Assembly: GCA_029547805.1 (NCBI GenBank)
Contig: JAKPOP010000017.1
Location: 124,001-188,000 of the forward strand
Direction: 5' to 3'
Origin: Deltaproteobacteria bacterium
GTDB lineage: Bacteria; Myxococcota_A; UBA9042; DTJE01
DNA: 64,000 bases
The position numbers were made by a program, and so were the translations under genes. The stretch's first letter is position 1. Every line of letters begins with the position of its first letter. Shown in pieces: positions 9,686 through 17,015 of this stretch. The notes below the pieces were generated by a model. It was not told where the DNA came from. It saw only the letters and a list, made by a program, of their open reading frames with translations, and made no database searches.

Positions 9686-10519
9686 ATGCTGGACCGGGCA
9701 ACGATTGGCGTGCTGGGAGCGGGAAACATGGGAGAGGCCCTCATCGGGGGCCTCCTGAAGGCCTGCATCGTGGAGCCCCGACAGGTCGTCGCGAGCCGCA
9801 GGTCCGAGGTCGCCCTGGCGTGGCTCCGGGACCAGTGGGGCATCCGGACCACGCGGGACAACTGCGAACTGGTCCGGGACAGCGACATCGTGCTGCTTGC
9901 CGTGAAGCCCCAGGTCCTCCGGGAGGTGCTGGAGGACATCTCCGGCTGCTTCCACGAGGGACAGGTGGTGATCAGCATTGCTGCCGGGATCTCCACGACC
10001 TTCATCGAGTCCTTCGTGGGCAGGAACATCCCGGTGATCCGGGCGATGCCCAACACCCCGGCCCTGGTGGGAGAGGCCATCTCGCCATACTGCCTGGGGA
10101 GGCACGGGTCCCCGGAACAGGCCCTGGTGGCGTCCCAGATCCTCTCGGCGGTGGGAGTCACGGTGCAGGTGGACGAGGCGATGATGGACGCCGTGACGGC
10201 GCTGTCGGGCACGGGGCCCGCCTACCTGTTCTACCTGTTGGAGGGCCTCATCGAGGCCGGAAAGGCCGTGGGCCTGCCGGAGACCCTGAGCCGGGCGCTG
10301 GTCCGGCAGACGGCCTACGGGGCCGCGAAACTGGTCGTGGAGACGGCCAGGAGTCCCCGGCAGTTGCGGGCCCAGGTCACCTCGCCCCAGGGGACCACCC
10401 ATGCGGCGATGACCTGGCTGGATCAGGTGCACTTCCACCAGCACCTGCGGGAGGCGGTCCAGAAGGCCCGGGACCGGGCCGAGGAACTGGGGCGGGAGGC
10501 CTCCCGGACCGATCGGTGA
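9686..10519 (+). CDS. proC: Pyrroline-5-carboxylate reductase
   Basis: The last step of proline synthesis: NAD(P)H-dependent reduction of pyrroline-5-carboxylate to L-proline. The 277-residue chain has the N-terminal Rossmann motif IGVLGAGNMGEAL (residues 6-18), the family signature around RAMPNTPALVGEA (about 118-130) and the C-terminal dimerisation region with ALSGTGPAYLFYLLEG. Length is normal for ProC. It begins 13 bp after the kinase stop with a GGAGAAGGGG site and is probably cotranscribed with the kinase and the following transporter gene. Confidence 0.96.
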   Translation: MLDRATIGVLGAGNMGEALIGGLLKACIVEPRQVVASRRSEVALAWLRDQWGIRTTRDNCELVRDSDIVLLAVKPQVLREVLEDISGCFHEGQVVISIAAGISTTFIESFVGRNIPVIRAMPNTPALVGEAISPYCLGRHGSPEQALVASQILSAVGVTVQVDEAMMDAVTALSGTGPAYLFYLLEGLIEAGKAVGLPETLSRALVRQTAYGAAKLVVETARSPRQLRAQVTSPQGTTHAAMTWLDQVHFHQHLREAVQKARDRAEELGREASRTDR

Positions 10520-10528
10520 GGAGGGATC

Positions 10529-11212
10529 ATGCAGGAGTGGTTCCAGGTCCCGGGGGGAGCCCAGGGAAGCGGCATCCTGGCAGGGGCGGCCCTGGTGTCG
10601 GCAGTGCACGGGCTGCTTCCGAACCACTGGGCGCCCTTCGTGCTGATCGGGCGGGCCCAGGGCTGGACCCTGTCCCGGACCCTGCGGGTGATGCTGGCCG
10701 CCGGGGTGGCCCACACGGCCGTCTCGGGCGGAATCGCGATGGCCATCCTGCTGCTGGGGGTGGCCCTCCAGCCGATGCTGGACCCCTTCTCCCACGTTCT
10801 GCCGGCGATCATCCTGATCGGGAGCGGGCTGGTCTATCTGGCGATGGACCTGGCGCACCACCACCACCCGCACCACCATGCGGACCTGCACCAGGAGGCC
10901 GCAAAGGGGATGACGGACCGGGCAGCCGTGTTGACCCTGGTCCTGGCCCTCGCACTGTCTCCCTGCGAGGCGATGGTCCCGATCTTCGTCAGCGCCGCTC
11001 CCTTCGGAGACGTCTGGTTCGTGCTGCTGCTCACGGTGATGTCGGGCCTGGGGACCATCGGGGTCATGCTGATCCTGGGGCTGTTGGCATGGCAGGGGGC
11101 CCGGGCCATCCGGTTCGGCTGGCTGGCGCACCACGAGCGGCTCGTGATTGGCGGCCTGCTCTCGCTGCTGGGGCTTGCCACGCTGGGCCTGCACCTCTGG
11201 GAGAGGGGCTGA
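10529..11212 (+). CDS. Polytopic membrane protein with His-rich loop, NicO/UreH-like metal transporter
   Basis: 227 residues with about six hydrophobic spans. The first span carries AVHGLLPNHWAP, similar to the H-x-x-x-P-D/N-H motif in nickel/cobalt and UreH/HupE-type transporters. A cytoplasmic loop near residue 110 contains HHHHPHHHADLH, a typical metal-sensing or metal-binding loop. A second polar-Pro motif, LALSPCEAMVP, lies within a later span and is typical of the LysE/NicO superfamily. It most likely exports or imports a divalent cation such as Ni or Co; direction and metal are not shown by the sequence. It starts 9 bp after proC. Confidence 0.7.
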   Translation: MQEWFQVPGGAQGSGILAGAALVSAVHGLLPNHWAPFVLIGRAQGWTLSRTLRVMLAAGVAHTAVSGGIAMAILLLGVALQPMLDPFSHVLPAIILIGSGLVYLAMDLAHHHHPHHHADLHQEAAKGMTDRAAVLTLVLALALSPCEAMVPIFVSAAPFGDVWFVLLLTVMSGLGTIGVMLILGLLAWQGARAIRFGWLAHHERLVIGGLLSLLGLATLGLHLWERG

Positions 11213-11257
11213 GTCGCCCAGCACCGGACCCCCGCGCGCCACGCCGGGAGGCCCCGT

Positions 11258-11920
11258 TCAGCGGCGCCCCCGGTCGGCGGCGGCCATGCGCTCGAGGCGA
11301 GCCCTCTCGGTGGCCGGCAGCGGGGCCGGGGACCCCACCGTGAAGGCCATCCAGGCAATGCGGGCGTTGTGTTCCAGGGACTCCAGGCGGTCGTAGGCCG
11401 TCGCCAGATCGGGGCCCAGGCAGACGGCTCCGTGGCGCTCCATCAGCACGACGTCCGCCTCCCGGAACCGCTCGGCCACGCCCTCGGCCAGTTCCTCGGT
11501 GGATGGGGTCGCATAGGGCGCCGTGGGCACCCGTCCCAGGGCGGTCAGCAACTCCGGGACCAGGGGAAGATCCAGGGAGAGGCCCGCGAGAGTGAGGGCC
11601 ACCGCAGTCGGCGGATGGGCATGGATCACCGCCCCGACGTCCTCCCGGACCCGGTAGGAGGCCAGGTGCAGCCGAACCTCCGACGACACCCGACGGCGCC
11701 CCTCCTCCGGGCGCCCCTCGAGATCGATGGTCACCAGGTCCCCGGGGCGCAGAAATCCCTTGTTCACCCCCGAGGGGGTGATCAGGAGCCGCCGGGACGA
11801 CAGACGCACACTGATGTTCCCTTCGGCACCGGCGATGAGGCCCCGGTCATGCATCCGGCGGCCGATCTCCACCACGGCCTCCCGGGCCGATGTCTCGTCC
11901 AGGCGGGGGATCGACCCCAT
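11258..11920 (-). CDS. Class II aldolase, L-fuculose-1-phosphate aldolase type
   Basis: 220 residues, zinc-dependent class II aldolase/adducin fold. Residues corresponding to the E. coli FucA active site are all present with a constant offset of eight: catalytic Glu81 (SSEVRLH) and zinc ligands His100 and His102 (IHAHPP) and His163 (ERHGAVC). The phosphate loop GNIS (34-37) and TPSGVNKG (48-55) are also kept. The likely reaction splits a ketose-1-phosphate into dihydroxyacetone phosphate and an aldehyde such as lactaldehyde. The ribulose-phosphate epimerase relatives and other aldolases share the fold, so the exact substrate is uncertain. The ATG at 11920 has GAGGAG upstream. Such aldolases feed aldehyde to BMCs of the fucose/rhamnose type; the BMC operon here is 12 kb away. 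Confidence 0.85.
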   Translation of the reverse strand: MGSIPRLDETSAREAVVEIGRRMHDRGLIAGAEGNISVRLSSRRLLITPSGVNKGFLRPGDLVTIDLEGRPEEGRRRVSSEVRLHLASYRVREDVGAVIHAHPPTAVALTLAGLSLDLPLVPELLTALGRVPTAPYATPSTEELAEGVAERFREADVVLMERHGAVCLGPDLATAYDRLESLEHNARIAWMAFTVGSPAPLPATERARLERMAAADRGRR

Positions 11921-11925
11921 CGCGA

Positions 11926-12333
11926 TCACTCCTCGGGCAGGCCCTGGTTCTCCCGGTCGGTGGCGTCCACGTCCAGTTTCCAGGCCCGGCCCTCCCGGAC
12001 GAAGACGAGCACCCGTTCCGGCGCCCCCTCCATCCGGACCCGCACCTCGGCCCGATCCCCCTCCACCGACTCCCCCACGACCTCCCCGCGCGTGATCTGG
12101 CGCAAGGGGTCGGGTCGGTTGCCGTCCTTGGGATACTCGGCGGCGTACAGGGCCAGCAGCGCCTCCGCGAAGGGTCGAGATGTTTCGGAGAAATGGGACG
12201 CGAAGGCCTTGCGATCGCCCTGCCGGGCCGCCTGCTGCATCTTGCTGAAGACCCTGGACGGCGAGGGGGAACAGGCGGCCAGGACCCCCAGGCACAGCAT
12301 CCCGGCCACCCACCGGACCCTTCCGTGCCGCAT
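11926..12333 (-). CDS. Lipoprotein with NTF2-like (DUF4878-type) fold
   Basis: 135 residues with signal peptide and lipobox LAAC (Cys21). The mature part (VFSKMQQAARQGDRKAFASHF...) resembles the small NTF2-like lipoproteins that pair an N-terminal helix with a curved sheet ending in GRAWKLDVD. Such proteins are envelope-attached and of unknown function. It ends five bases before the aldolase start and is likely cotranscribed with it. The family assignment rests on pattern only. Confidence 0.65.
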   Translation of the reverse strand: MRHGRVRWVAGMLCLGVLAACSPSPSRVFSKMQQAARQGDRKAFASHFSETSRPFAEALLALYAAEYPKDGNRPDPLRQITRGEVVGESVEGDRAEVRVRMEGAPERVLVFVREGRAWKLDVDATDRENQGLPEE

Positions 12334-12361
12334 GATCGCCTCCTGTCCAGCCCCGGGGTGT

Positions 12362-12739
12362 TCACCAGGGGCGCGAGTAGCCGTCGCCGGGGCCTCCCAC
12401 GGGCCAGATCACCTCCGACAACGCGAGGTCCAGCCGCCAGCCCCAGCCATCCCGGACCAGCAGCAGGGCCTGTCCCTCCGGACGCCGGAGAACCCGGTTG
12501 GGGGACCCGTCGGAGGACTCCTGAACCCGGGCGTCCGCGAGGGCGTCCAGGACCCGCTGCCGCAGCCCGGGCCATTGCCCGAGGCGGTCGATCCCCTGCA
12601 CCAGATCCCGGGAGACCGGAGTGAGCCCCGAGAGGACCTCGGGCGTGGGATGCTCCAGGGCCTGCTGCCACTGGGCCCGGATGTCCCGGGAGCAGTCCTC
12701 CGGCGCCTGGACGCAGGACACCAGGACCACCAGCCCCAG
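12362..12739 (-). CDS. Small lipoprotein-like protein (start unresolved)
   Basis: The frame encodes a hydrophobic stretch (WAWLGLVVLVSC) followed by a Cys and a soluble part ending in GYSRPW. The C-terminal half (LLLVRDGWGWRLDLALSEVIWP) resembles the end of the neighbouring lipoprotein, so it may be a relative. The open frame extends to ATG 12811, but that ATG lies inside the tRNA-Leu gene and the VGVQVPPLAPS stretch is the translated tRNA 3' end. No good start codon with a ribosome site is visible. The CTG at 12739 and the GTG at 12730 are the only candidates that avoid the tRNA, and they leave a very short signal segment. A degraded or mis-sequenced 5' end is possible. Confidence 0.5.
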   Translation of the reverse strand: MGLVVLVSCVQAPEDCSRDIRAQWQQALEHPTPEVLSGLTPVSRDLVQGIDRLGQWPGLRQRVLDALADARVQESSDGSPNRVLRRPEGQALLLVRDGWGWRLDLALSEVIWPVGGPGDGYSRPW

Positions 12740-12763
12740 CCATGCCCATCGAGAACGGGAGGG

Positions 12764-12847
12764 TGCGAGAGGGGGGACTTGAACCCCCACGGAAAAATCT
12801 TCCACTAGCACCTCAAGCTAGCGTGTCTGCCATTCCACCACTCTCGC
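12764..12847 (-). tRNA. tRNA-Leu (anticodon GAG)
   Basis: An 84-base gene. The acceptor stem is GCGAGAG paired with CTCTCGC, with discriminator A at 12764. The anticodon stem is CTAGC/GCTAG with loop TTGAGGT, giving anticodon GAG (Leu, CUC/CUU). A long class II variable arm (GGAAG...TTCC) and the T loop GTTCAAG are present. The 3' CCA is not encoded in full. The promoter lies at 12872-12899. Confidence 0.95.
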
Positions 12848-12871
12848 GGAAACGGCGCCAAGGCGGTCCAG

Positions 12872-12899
12872 ATCCTATCGTTCGGCATCGAACTGTCAA
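12872..12899 (-). promoter_or_regulatory. Promoter of tRNA-Leu
   Basis: On the minus strand TTGACA (12899-12894), 16 bp spacer, TAGGAT (12877-12872). The predicted start near 12865 lies about 18 bases before the mature tRNA 5' end. Confidence 0.7.
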
Positions 12900-12984
12900 G
12901 CCCCCGGACGCTCCCCGGATCGCCCTCGTCCCGGAAGCGCGGTTGTGCTACACTGGTGCCCTCTCGATTCCGGAGGAGGCGATC

Positions 12985-13287
12985 GTGAGGAACCTGTTCT
13001 GGGCCGCGGCGGTGATGCTGGCCCTGTCTTCCTGCGCGTCCAAACCCTGCAAGCAACTGGTCCGGCAGGTCTGCGAGGCGGCTCCCGACACCCGGGCCTG
13101 TGAGACCGCTGGACGCCTGACCGCATCGGACGAGTGCCTGGGCTACCTGGGCAATGTCCAAAGGTACATCGAACTGGCCAACGAGCAGGTCACCACCCCG
13201 ACCAGGAAGCCTCCGGCGCCGGAGGTGGTCCCGACTCCTGATGTCCCGCCCCAGGCAGCCCCCGAGGCCGCACCGCCGGCCCCGTGA
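12985..13287 (+). CDS. Small Cys-containing lipoprotein
   Basis: 100 residues from GTG 12985, behind a strong GGAGGAGG site. The signal peptide ends in the lipobox LSSC (Cys17). The mature part has six further Cys (CKQL, VCEA, ACET, ECLG pattern), which suggests disulfides, then a Pro-rich tail of about 30 residues (PPAPEVVPTPDVPPQ). It is probably anchored in the outer membrane. I do not recognise a family. A TACACT element at 12949-12954 with TGC before it could be an extended -10, but no -35 is evident. Confidence 0.7.
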   Translation: MRNLFWAAAVMLALSSCASKPCKQLVRQVCEAAPDTRACETAGRLTASDECLGYLGNVQRYIELANEQVTTPTRKPPAPEVVPTPDVPPQAAPEAAPPAP

Positions 13288-13483
13288 CCCCGGGGACAGT
13301 CACCGAATCATCGCATACAACCCACGGTATTCACGAGCGTTTCGTCATTCGTCCCGATCGACTGCCACCCTCGGCGGCCAGGGTCTCTCCCGCCGCCGCC
13401 GGGGAGGCCGAACCGGGGTCACGCCAGGAATCGGCCGCGCCAGGACTCTGCCTCGAAACGGGGGAAATGCTATCCTCCGGGCC

Positions 13484-16366
13484 ATGAGGATCCGACCGGG
13501 CCGCCGGTGGGCATGGTGTCTGGTCTGGGTGCTGCTGGCGCTGCCCCGCTGGGCCCAGGCCGGTGACGACCCGGCCAGACGCTGGCAGACCTTGTCCTCC
13601 CCGGGCCTCCGGGTCCACTACCACGACCCTGCCGAGTCCCTGGCCCGGCGCATTCACGCAGAGGCCCGGTGGGCCCTGGGTCATCTCCGGGAGACCCTGG
13701 GACTCATCCCCTCCCAGGACCTGGAAGTCGTGCTGGAGGACGTCGGCGACGATTCCAATGGCTTCACCCGGGTCTGGCCCTACGACCACGTGGTTCTCTG
13801 GGCCGCTCCCCCGGGACCGGACTCGGAGTTGTCGGTCTTCGGCAACTACCACCGGTCCCTGGTGCTCCATGAACTGGTCCACGTGGTGCACATGGACGTG
13901 GTGGGCGGCGCCCCCCAGGTCGTGAACCGGGTACTGGGCAAGAGCCTCTTGCCCAATGGCGCATCGCCGTCTTGGTGGATCGAGGGCTGGGCCACCTTCA
14001 TCGAGAGCCGTTCCCCGAACCGGGGACGCGCCGGCGGGACCGACTTCGATCGCATCCTCCGGACGGCCGCACTGGAAGGCCGCTTCCTTTCCCTGTCGCA
14101 ACTGACGGTGGCGCCGGAGGACCCTCCCCGGGGCGGCGCCTTCTACGTGTATGGCGGGGCATTCCTGTCGTTCCTGGAACGCCGGGTCGGCCTCGAGAGA
14201 CTGGTGGCCTTCCTCCAGGACTACGGCCGCCGGGTCGTCCCCTTTGCGATGAACACGGTGGCCCGGCGTACGCTGGGAGCCGACTTCGAGGACCTCTACC
14301 GGGAGTTCCAGGACGAGGTGGCCCGGCGGGCCCGAGAGGTCCGGGACCGAAGGACCGCCCTGGGGATCGTCGCGGGAACGGTCCTGACCCGAGGAGCCGA
14401 GTCCGTTGCCTGGCCCCTCTACCGACCTGACGGCCGGGGGATCTGGTACGTCCGGTCCGACGGCCACCGAGACCCGGCGGTGATCGAACGGGACCTCCAG
14501 ACCGGCCGGGAGGTCCTGCGCGTTCCCTGCCAGGGGGGCTGCGGACGGCTGGCGCTCCACCACGGGGCCATCGCCACGATTCACCAGGTTCCCCACCGCC
14601 TCTACGCGACCTACGGGGACCTGTTCCTCCACGACCCGGGCCACCGACCCCGGCGCCTGACCTTCCAGGCCAGGGCCCGGGACCTCTTTGGCGACACCGA
14701 CGGAAACCTCTGGCACGTGACGACCCGGAACGGCGAGGTGGCCCTGGTTCGCCGGACCCCCGACGGGACCGGTTCCACGCCGATTCCCTTCGGGACCTTC
14801 GACGACCTCGGAGCCGGCACGGTCCTTGAGGACGGTTCCGTGGTCTTCCCGGCCCGCCGGGACGGGCGATGGGACCTCTGGCGCCTGGACCCGGAGGCCC
14901 GACGGCCCCCGGTGCGACTGACCGATGATGGCTGCCGGGATCGCAACCCCGTCGCACTGCCCGACGGCCGATCCCTCGTGTTCGTGCGGGATGCCGGGGG
15001 CATCGACGACCTGTTCCTGCTGGACGTCCCGACCGGACAGCGGCGGCGCCTGACCCGGGTGCTGGGAGGCGTCCGGCACCCGGCCGTGCGCCCCGATGGG
15101 CACCAGGTGGCCTTCGGGACCTGGACCTCCAGGGGATGGGATCTGGCGGTGCTGGACCTCGGCGGTGACCCAGGATGGCCCGAGGACCCGGACCAGCCCG
15201 ATGACCAGTGTCCGGACCTTCCCTCCGAGGAGCCTCCCCGGAACCCGCCGGAGACCCCCGAGGGCCCCCGTCCCTACTCCCCCTGGAAGTCCGTGCGTCC
15301 CCGGGCCCTGGAGCCGATCCTCGCCTGGGATTCCGGCGGGGCCTTTCGCCTGGGGGCCTCGGTCCATGGTCAGGACGCCCTGGGCCACCTGGGCTGGCAG
15401 GTCGGGATCGACGTGGACCCCGTCCGGGGCCGCCCGGCGTTCACCGCCACCCTGGCCTACGACGGCACCTGGCCCTCCCTGGCCCTCGACGTCTCCACCT
15501 GGTCCGACCGCGCCTGGGCGGTCCAGGACGACCGGTGGATGCCCTTCTGGCGACGGGAGTGGCGTATCGGACTCCGGTCCTCCCTGCCGCTGCCTCTCCG
15601 GGACCGGTCCTTCGGATTCGCGGTGGGATGGGAGGCGACCTTCCACCAGCCCAACCCCCGTCCCCCACCCATGGACCCTGCCGCATCTCCGCCGCTCTGG
15701 CCCCGGGACACGCCCGAGGGCCGCTTCTCCCTGGGCATCTACCATGATGAGACGGCGGCCTTCGCCCACTCGGTCGGGACCTCCCGGGGACATCGGGAGG
15801 GGCTCGTGGCGACGATCCGCCATCCCCTGCAACGGTCCGACGGCGGACTCGCATGGAGCGTGTCGGGGTCGGTGGACGGCTTCCTGCCGATGCCCTGGCC
15901 TGGAGACCAGGTGCTGTCGGTGCAGGGGAGCGGGGCCGTCGCAGGCGGGGATCCGGATCGAAGACCCCGCTACTCCCTCGGAGGCACCCCGACCCAGGAC
16001 CCCTGGAGCGCCCTGTGGCTCCGACAGCCCTGGACCGCCCGGTGGCTCCGGGGCTACCCGGACGCCTGGTGGGTCGGCGACGCGATGATGCTCTGGACCG
16101 TCGCCTACCAGGTGCCGCTGTGGTCCATCCATCGCGGCACGGGCACCTTCCCCCTGGCTGCCCGGCGCCTCTGGGCCACCCTGTTCTGCGACCTGGGTTC
16201 GGCCTGGCGCATCGGGGACCGGCCCGAGATGGGGTCCTCCCTGGGGGTCGAGTTCGCCCTCTCCCTTCACCTGTTGCAATGGTTCGACGGATCCCTTCGG
16301 CTGGGGTACGGCCGAGGCCTCGGCCCCCGAGGAGGGAATACCTTCTACTGGTTGATCGGCCCCTGA
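13484..16366 (+). CDS. Secreted gluzincin metallopeptidase with beta-propeller and putative outer-membrane barrel
   Basis: 960 residues with a signal peptide (WCLVWVLLALPRWAQA). The N-terminal domain is a peptidase-MA-like gluzincin: HELVH at 129-133 and the downstream zinc-ligand Glu167 in WWIEGWATF. Residues of about 290-560 contain repeated strands with D-G-R-x-L/I-x-F/Y patterns (LPDGRSLVFVRDAGG, RPDGHQVAFGTWTS), typical of a TolB/WD40-like propeller. The C-terminal 350 residues are rich in alternating hydrophobic and aromatic strands and finish in GGNTFYWLIGP, like a surface-antigen beta barrel. It may be a surface-exposed protease or an envelope-assembly factor. ATG 13484 is used because the signal peptide begins there; upstream frame is low-complexity. 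Its 3' end overlaps the convergent next gene by 22 bp. Confidence 0.8.
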   Translation: MRIRPGRRWAWCLVWVLLALPRWAQAGDDPARRWQTLSSPGLRVHYHDPAESLARRIHAEARWALGHLRETLGLIPSQDLEVVLEDVGDDSNGFTRVWPYDHVVLWAAPPGPDSELSVFGNYHRSLVLHELVHVVHMDVVGGAPQVVNRVLGKSLLPNGASPSWWIEGWATFIESRSPNRGRAGGTDFDRILRTAALEGRFLSLSQLTVAPEDPPRGGAFYVYGGAFLSFLERRVGLERLVAFLQDYGRRVVPFAMNTVARRTLGADFEDLYREFQDEVARRAREVRDRRTALGIVAGTVLTRGAESVAWPLYRPDGRGIWYVRSDGHRDPAVIERDLQTGREVLRVPCQGGCGRLALHHGAIATIHQVPHRLYATYGDLFLHDPGHRPRRLTFQARARDLFGDTDGNLWHVTTRNGEVALVRRTPDGTGSTPIPFGTFDDLGAGTVLEDGSVVFPARRDGRWDLWRLDPEARRPPVRLTDDGCRDRNPVALPDGRSLVFVRDAGGIDDLFLLDVPTGQRRRLTRVLGGVRHPAVRPDGHQVAFGTWTSRGWDLAVLDLGGDPGWPEDPDQPDDQCPDLPSEEPPRNPPETPEGPRPYSPWKSVRPRALEPILAWDSGGAFRLGASVHGQDALGHLGWQVGIDVDPVRGRPAFTATLAYDGTWPSLALDVSTWSDRAWAVQDDRWMPFWRREWRIGLRSSLPLPLRDRSFGFAVGWEATFHQPNPRPPPMDPAASPPLWPRDTPEGRFSLGIYHDETAAFAHSVGTSRGHREGLVATIRHPLQRSDGGLAWSVSGSVDGFLPMPWPGDQVLSVQGSGAVAGGDPDRRPRYSLGGTPTQDPWSALWLRQPWTARWLRGYPDAWWVGDAMMLWTVAYQVPLWSIHRGTGTFPLAARRLWATLFCDLGSAWRIGDRPEMGSSLGVEFALSLHLLQWFDGSLRLGYGRGLGPRGGNTFYWLIGP

Positions 16367-16908
16367 TCCCCTGGTTCCGTCCCGGTCGCCAGGGCCCGGG
16401 TCGCCAGCATCCGCACCGCCTCGGAGGGATGCCGCAGGAAGGACCGCAGGAGTTCCCGGGCCTCGGGATCGCCCCGGGCATGGCGAGCCCGGGCCGCAAA
16501 GAACCGGACCGGTTCCGAGGGGTCTTCCGCCAGGCCCGCGAGCGTGTCCCCTCCCAGGCCGGGAGGCAGCCACCGGAAGGCGTCCGCGGCCCGTCCCCGG
16601 AGGAACTCGTCGGACCCGGTGCTGGAGAGGACCTCCGCCAGGGCCTGCCGGACCTCCTCCCCCTGTCCCCGGGCAACCGCCGCCGCGAGGGCCAGACCGA
16701 TGATCGCCCGGGCCTCCTCGGTCGCCGCCCCGAGGTAGCCCACGCAGGCGCCGGCGGTGCAGACCCCCGATGGGCAGTCCGCCGCCCTTCGGCAGTCCGT
16801 TCCTCCCCAGACGAGGTCCTCCACGGTGGCGGCCCCTGGCGCCCCCACCCGGGGACCTCCGCAGGCGACCAGCACCGGCACGCACCACCACGGGATTCGA
16901 CGCATCAC
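16345..16908 (-). CDS. HEAT-repeat lipoprotein
   Basis: 187 residues starting GTG ATG behind GGGAGGAGG. The lipobox VLVAC (Cys16) marks an envelope lipoprotein. A short Cys-rich segment follows (CRRAADCPSGVCTAGAC, about 38-54), of the kind seen at the start of many myxobacterial surface lipoproteins. The second half carries HEAT-like helices (FRWLPPGLGGDTLAGLAEDPSEPVRFFAARA). Likely a scaffold; no partner is known. It is divergent from the larger HEAT-like lipoprotein gene at 17016, with about 107 bp between the starts. Confidence 0.75.
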   Translation of the reverse strand: MMRRIPWWCVPVLVACGGPRVGAPGAATVEDLVWGGTDCRRAADCPSGVCTAGACVGYLGAATEEARAIIGLALAAAVARGQGEEVRQALAEVLSSTGSDEFLRGRAADAFRWLPPGLGGDTLAGLAEDPSEPVRFFAARARHARGDPEARELLRSFLRHPSEAVRMLATRALATGTEPGDQGPINQ

Positions 16909-16940
16909 CGCCGTCCTCCTCCCTGGTCCGGATTCCCTTC

Positions 16941-16970
16941 TTGACCCGCGCTTCCGGTGCTGACTATACT
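16941..16970 (+). promoter_or_regulatory. Promoter of the large HEAT lipoprotein
   Basis: TTGACC (16941-16946) and TATACT (16965-16970) with an 18 bp spacer, one of the best sigma-70 matches in the window. The start is expected near 16977, about 39 bases before ATG 17016. Confidence 0.7.
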
Positions 16971-17015
16971 CGCCCGGGGGTACTTTCCGAACAGGTTTTC
17001 GGGGGAGGAACGCGG

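Noticed and set aside
11847-12749. Minus-strand 300 aa frame starting with an ATG near tRNA-Leu
   Set aside because: It crosses two lipoprotein genes in another frame, and the sequence is Pro/Gly/Arg-rich without a domain.
13331-16891. Antisense open frame of 1186 aa opposite the metallopeptidase gene
   Set aside because: A shadow of GC-rich codon bias: Gly/Arg/Pro-rich translation, no domain, no ribosome site, and the plus strand carries a clear enzyme.
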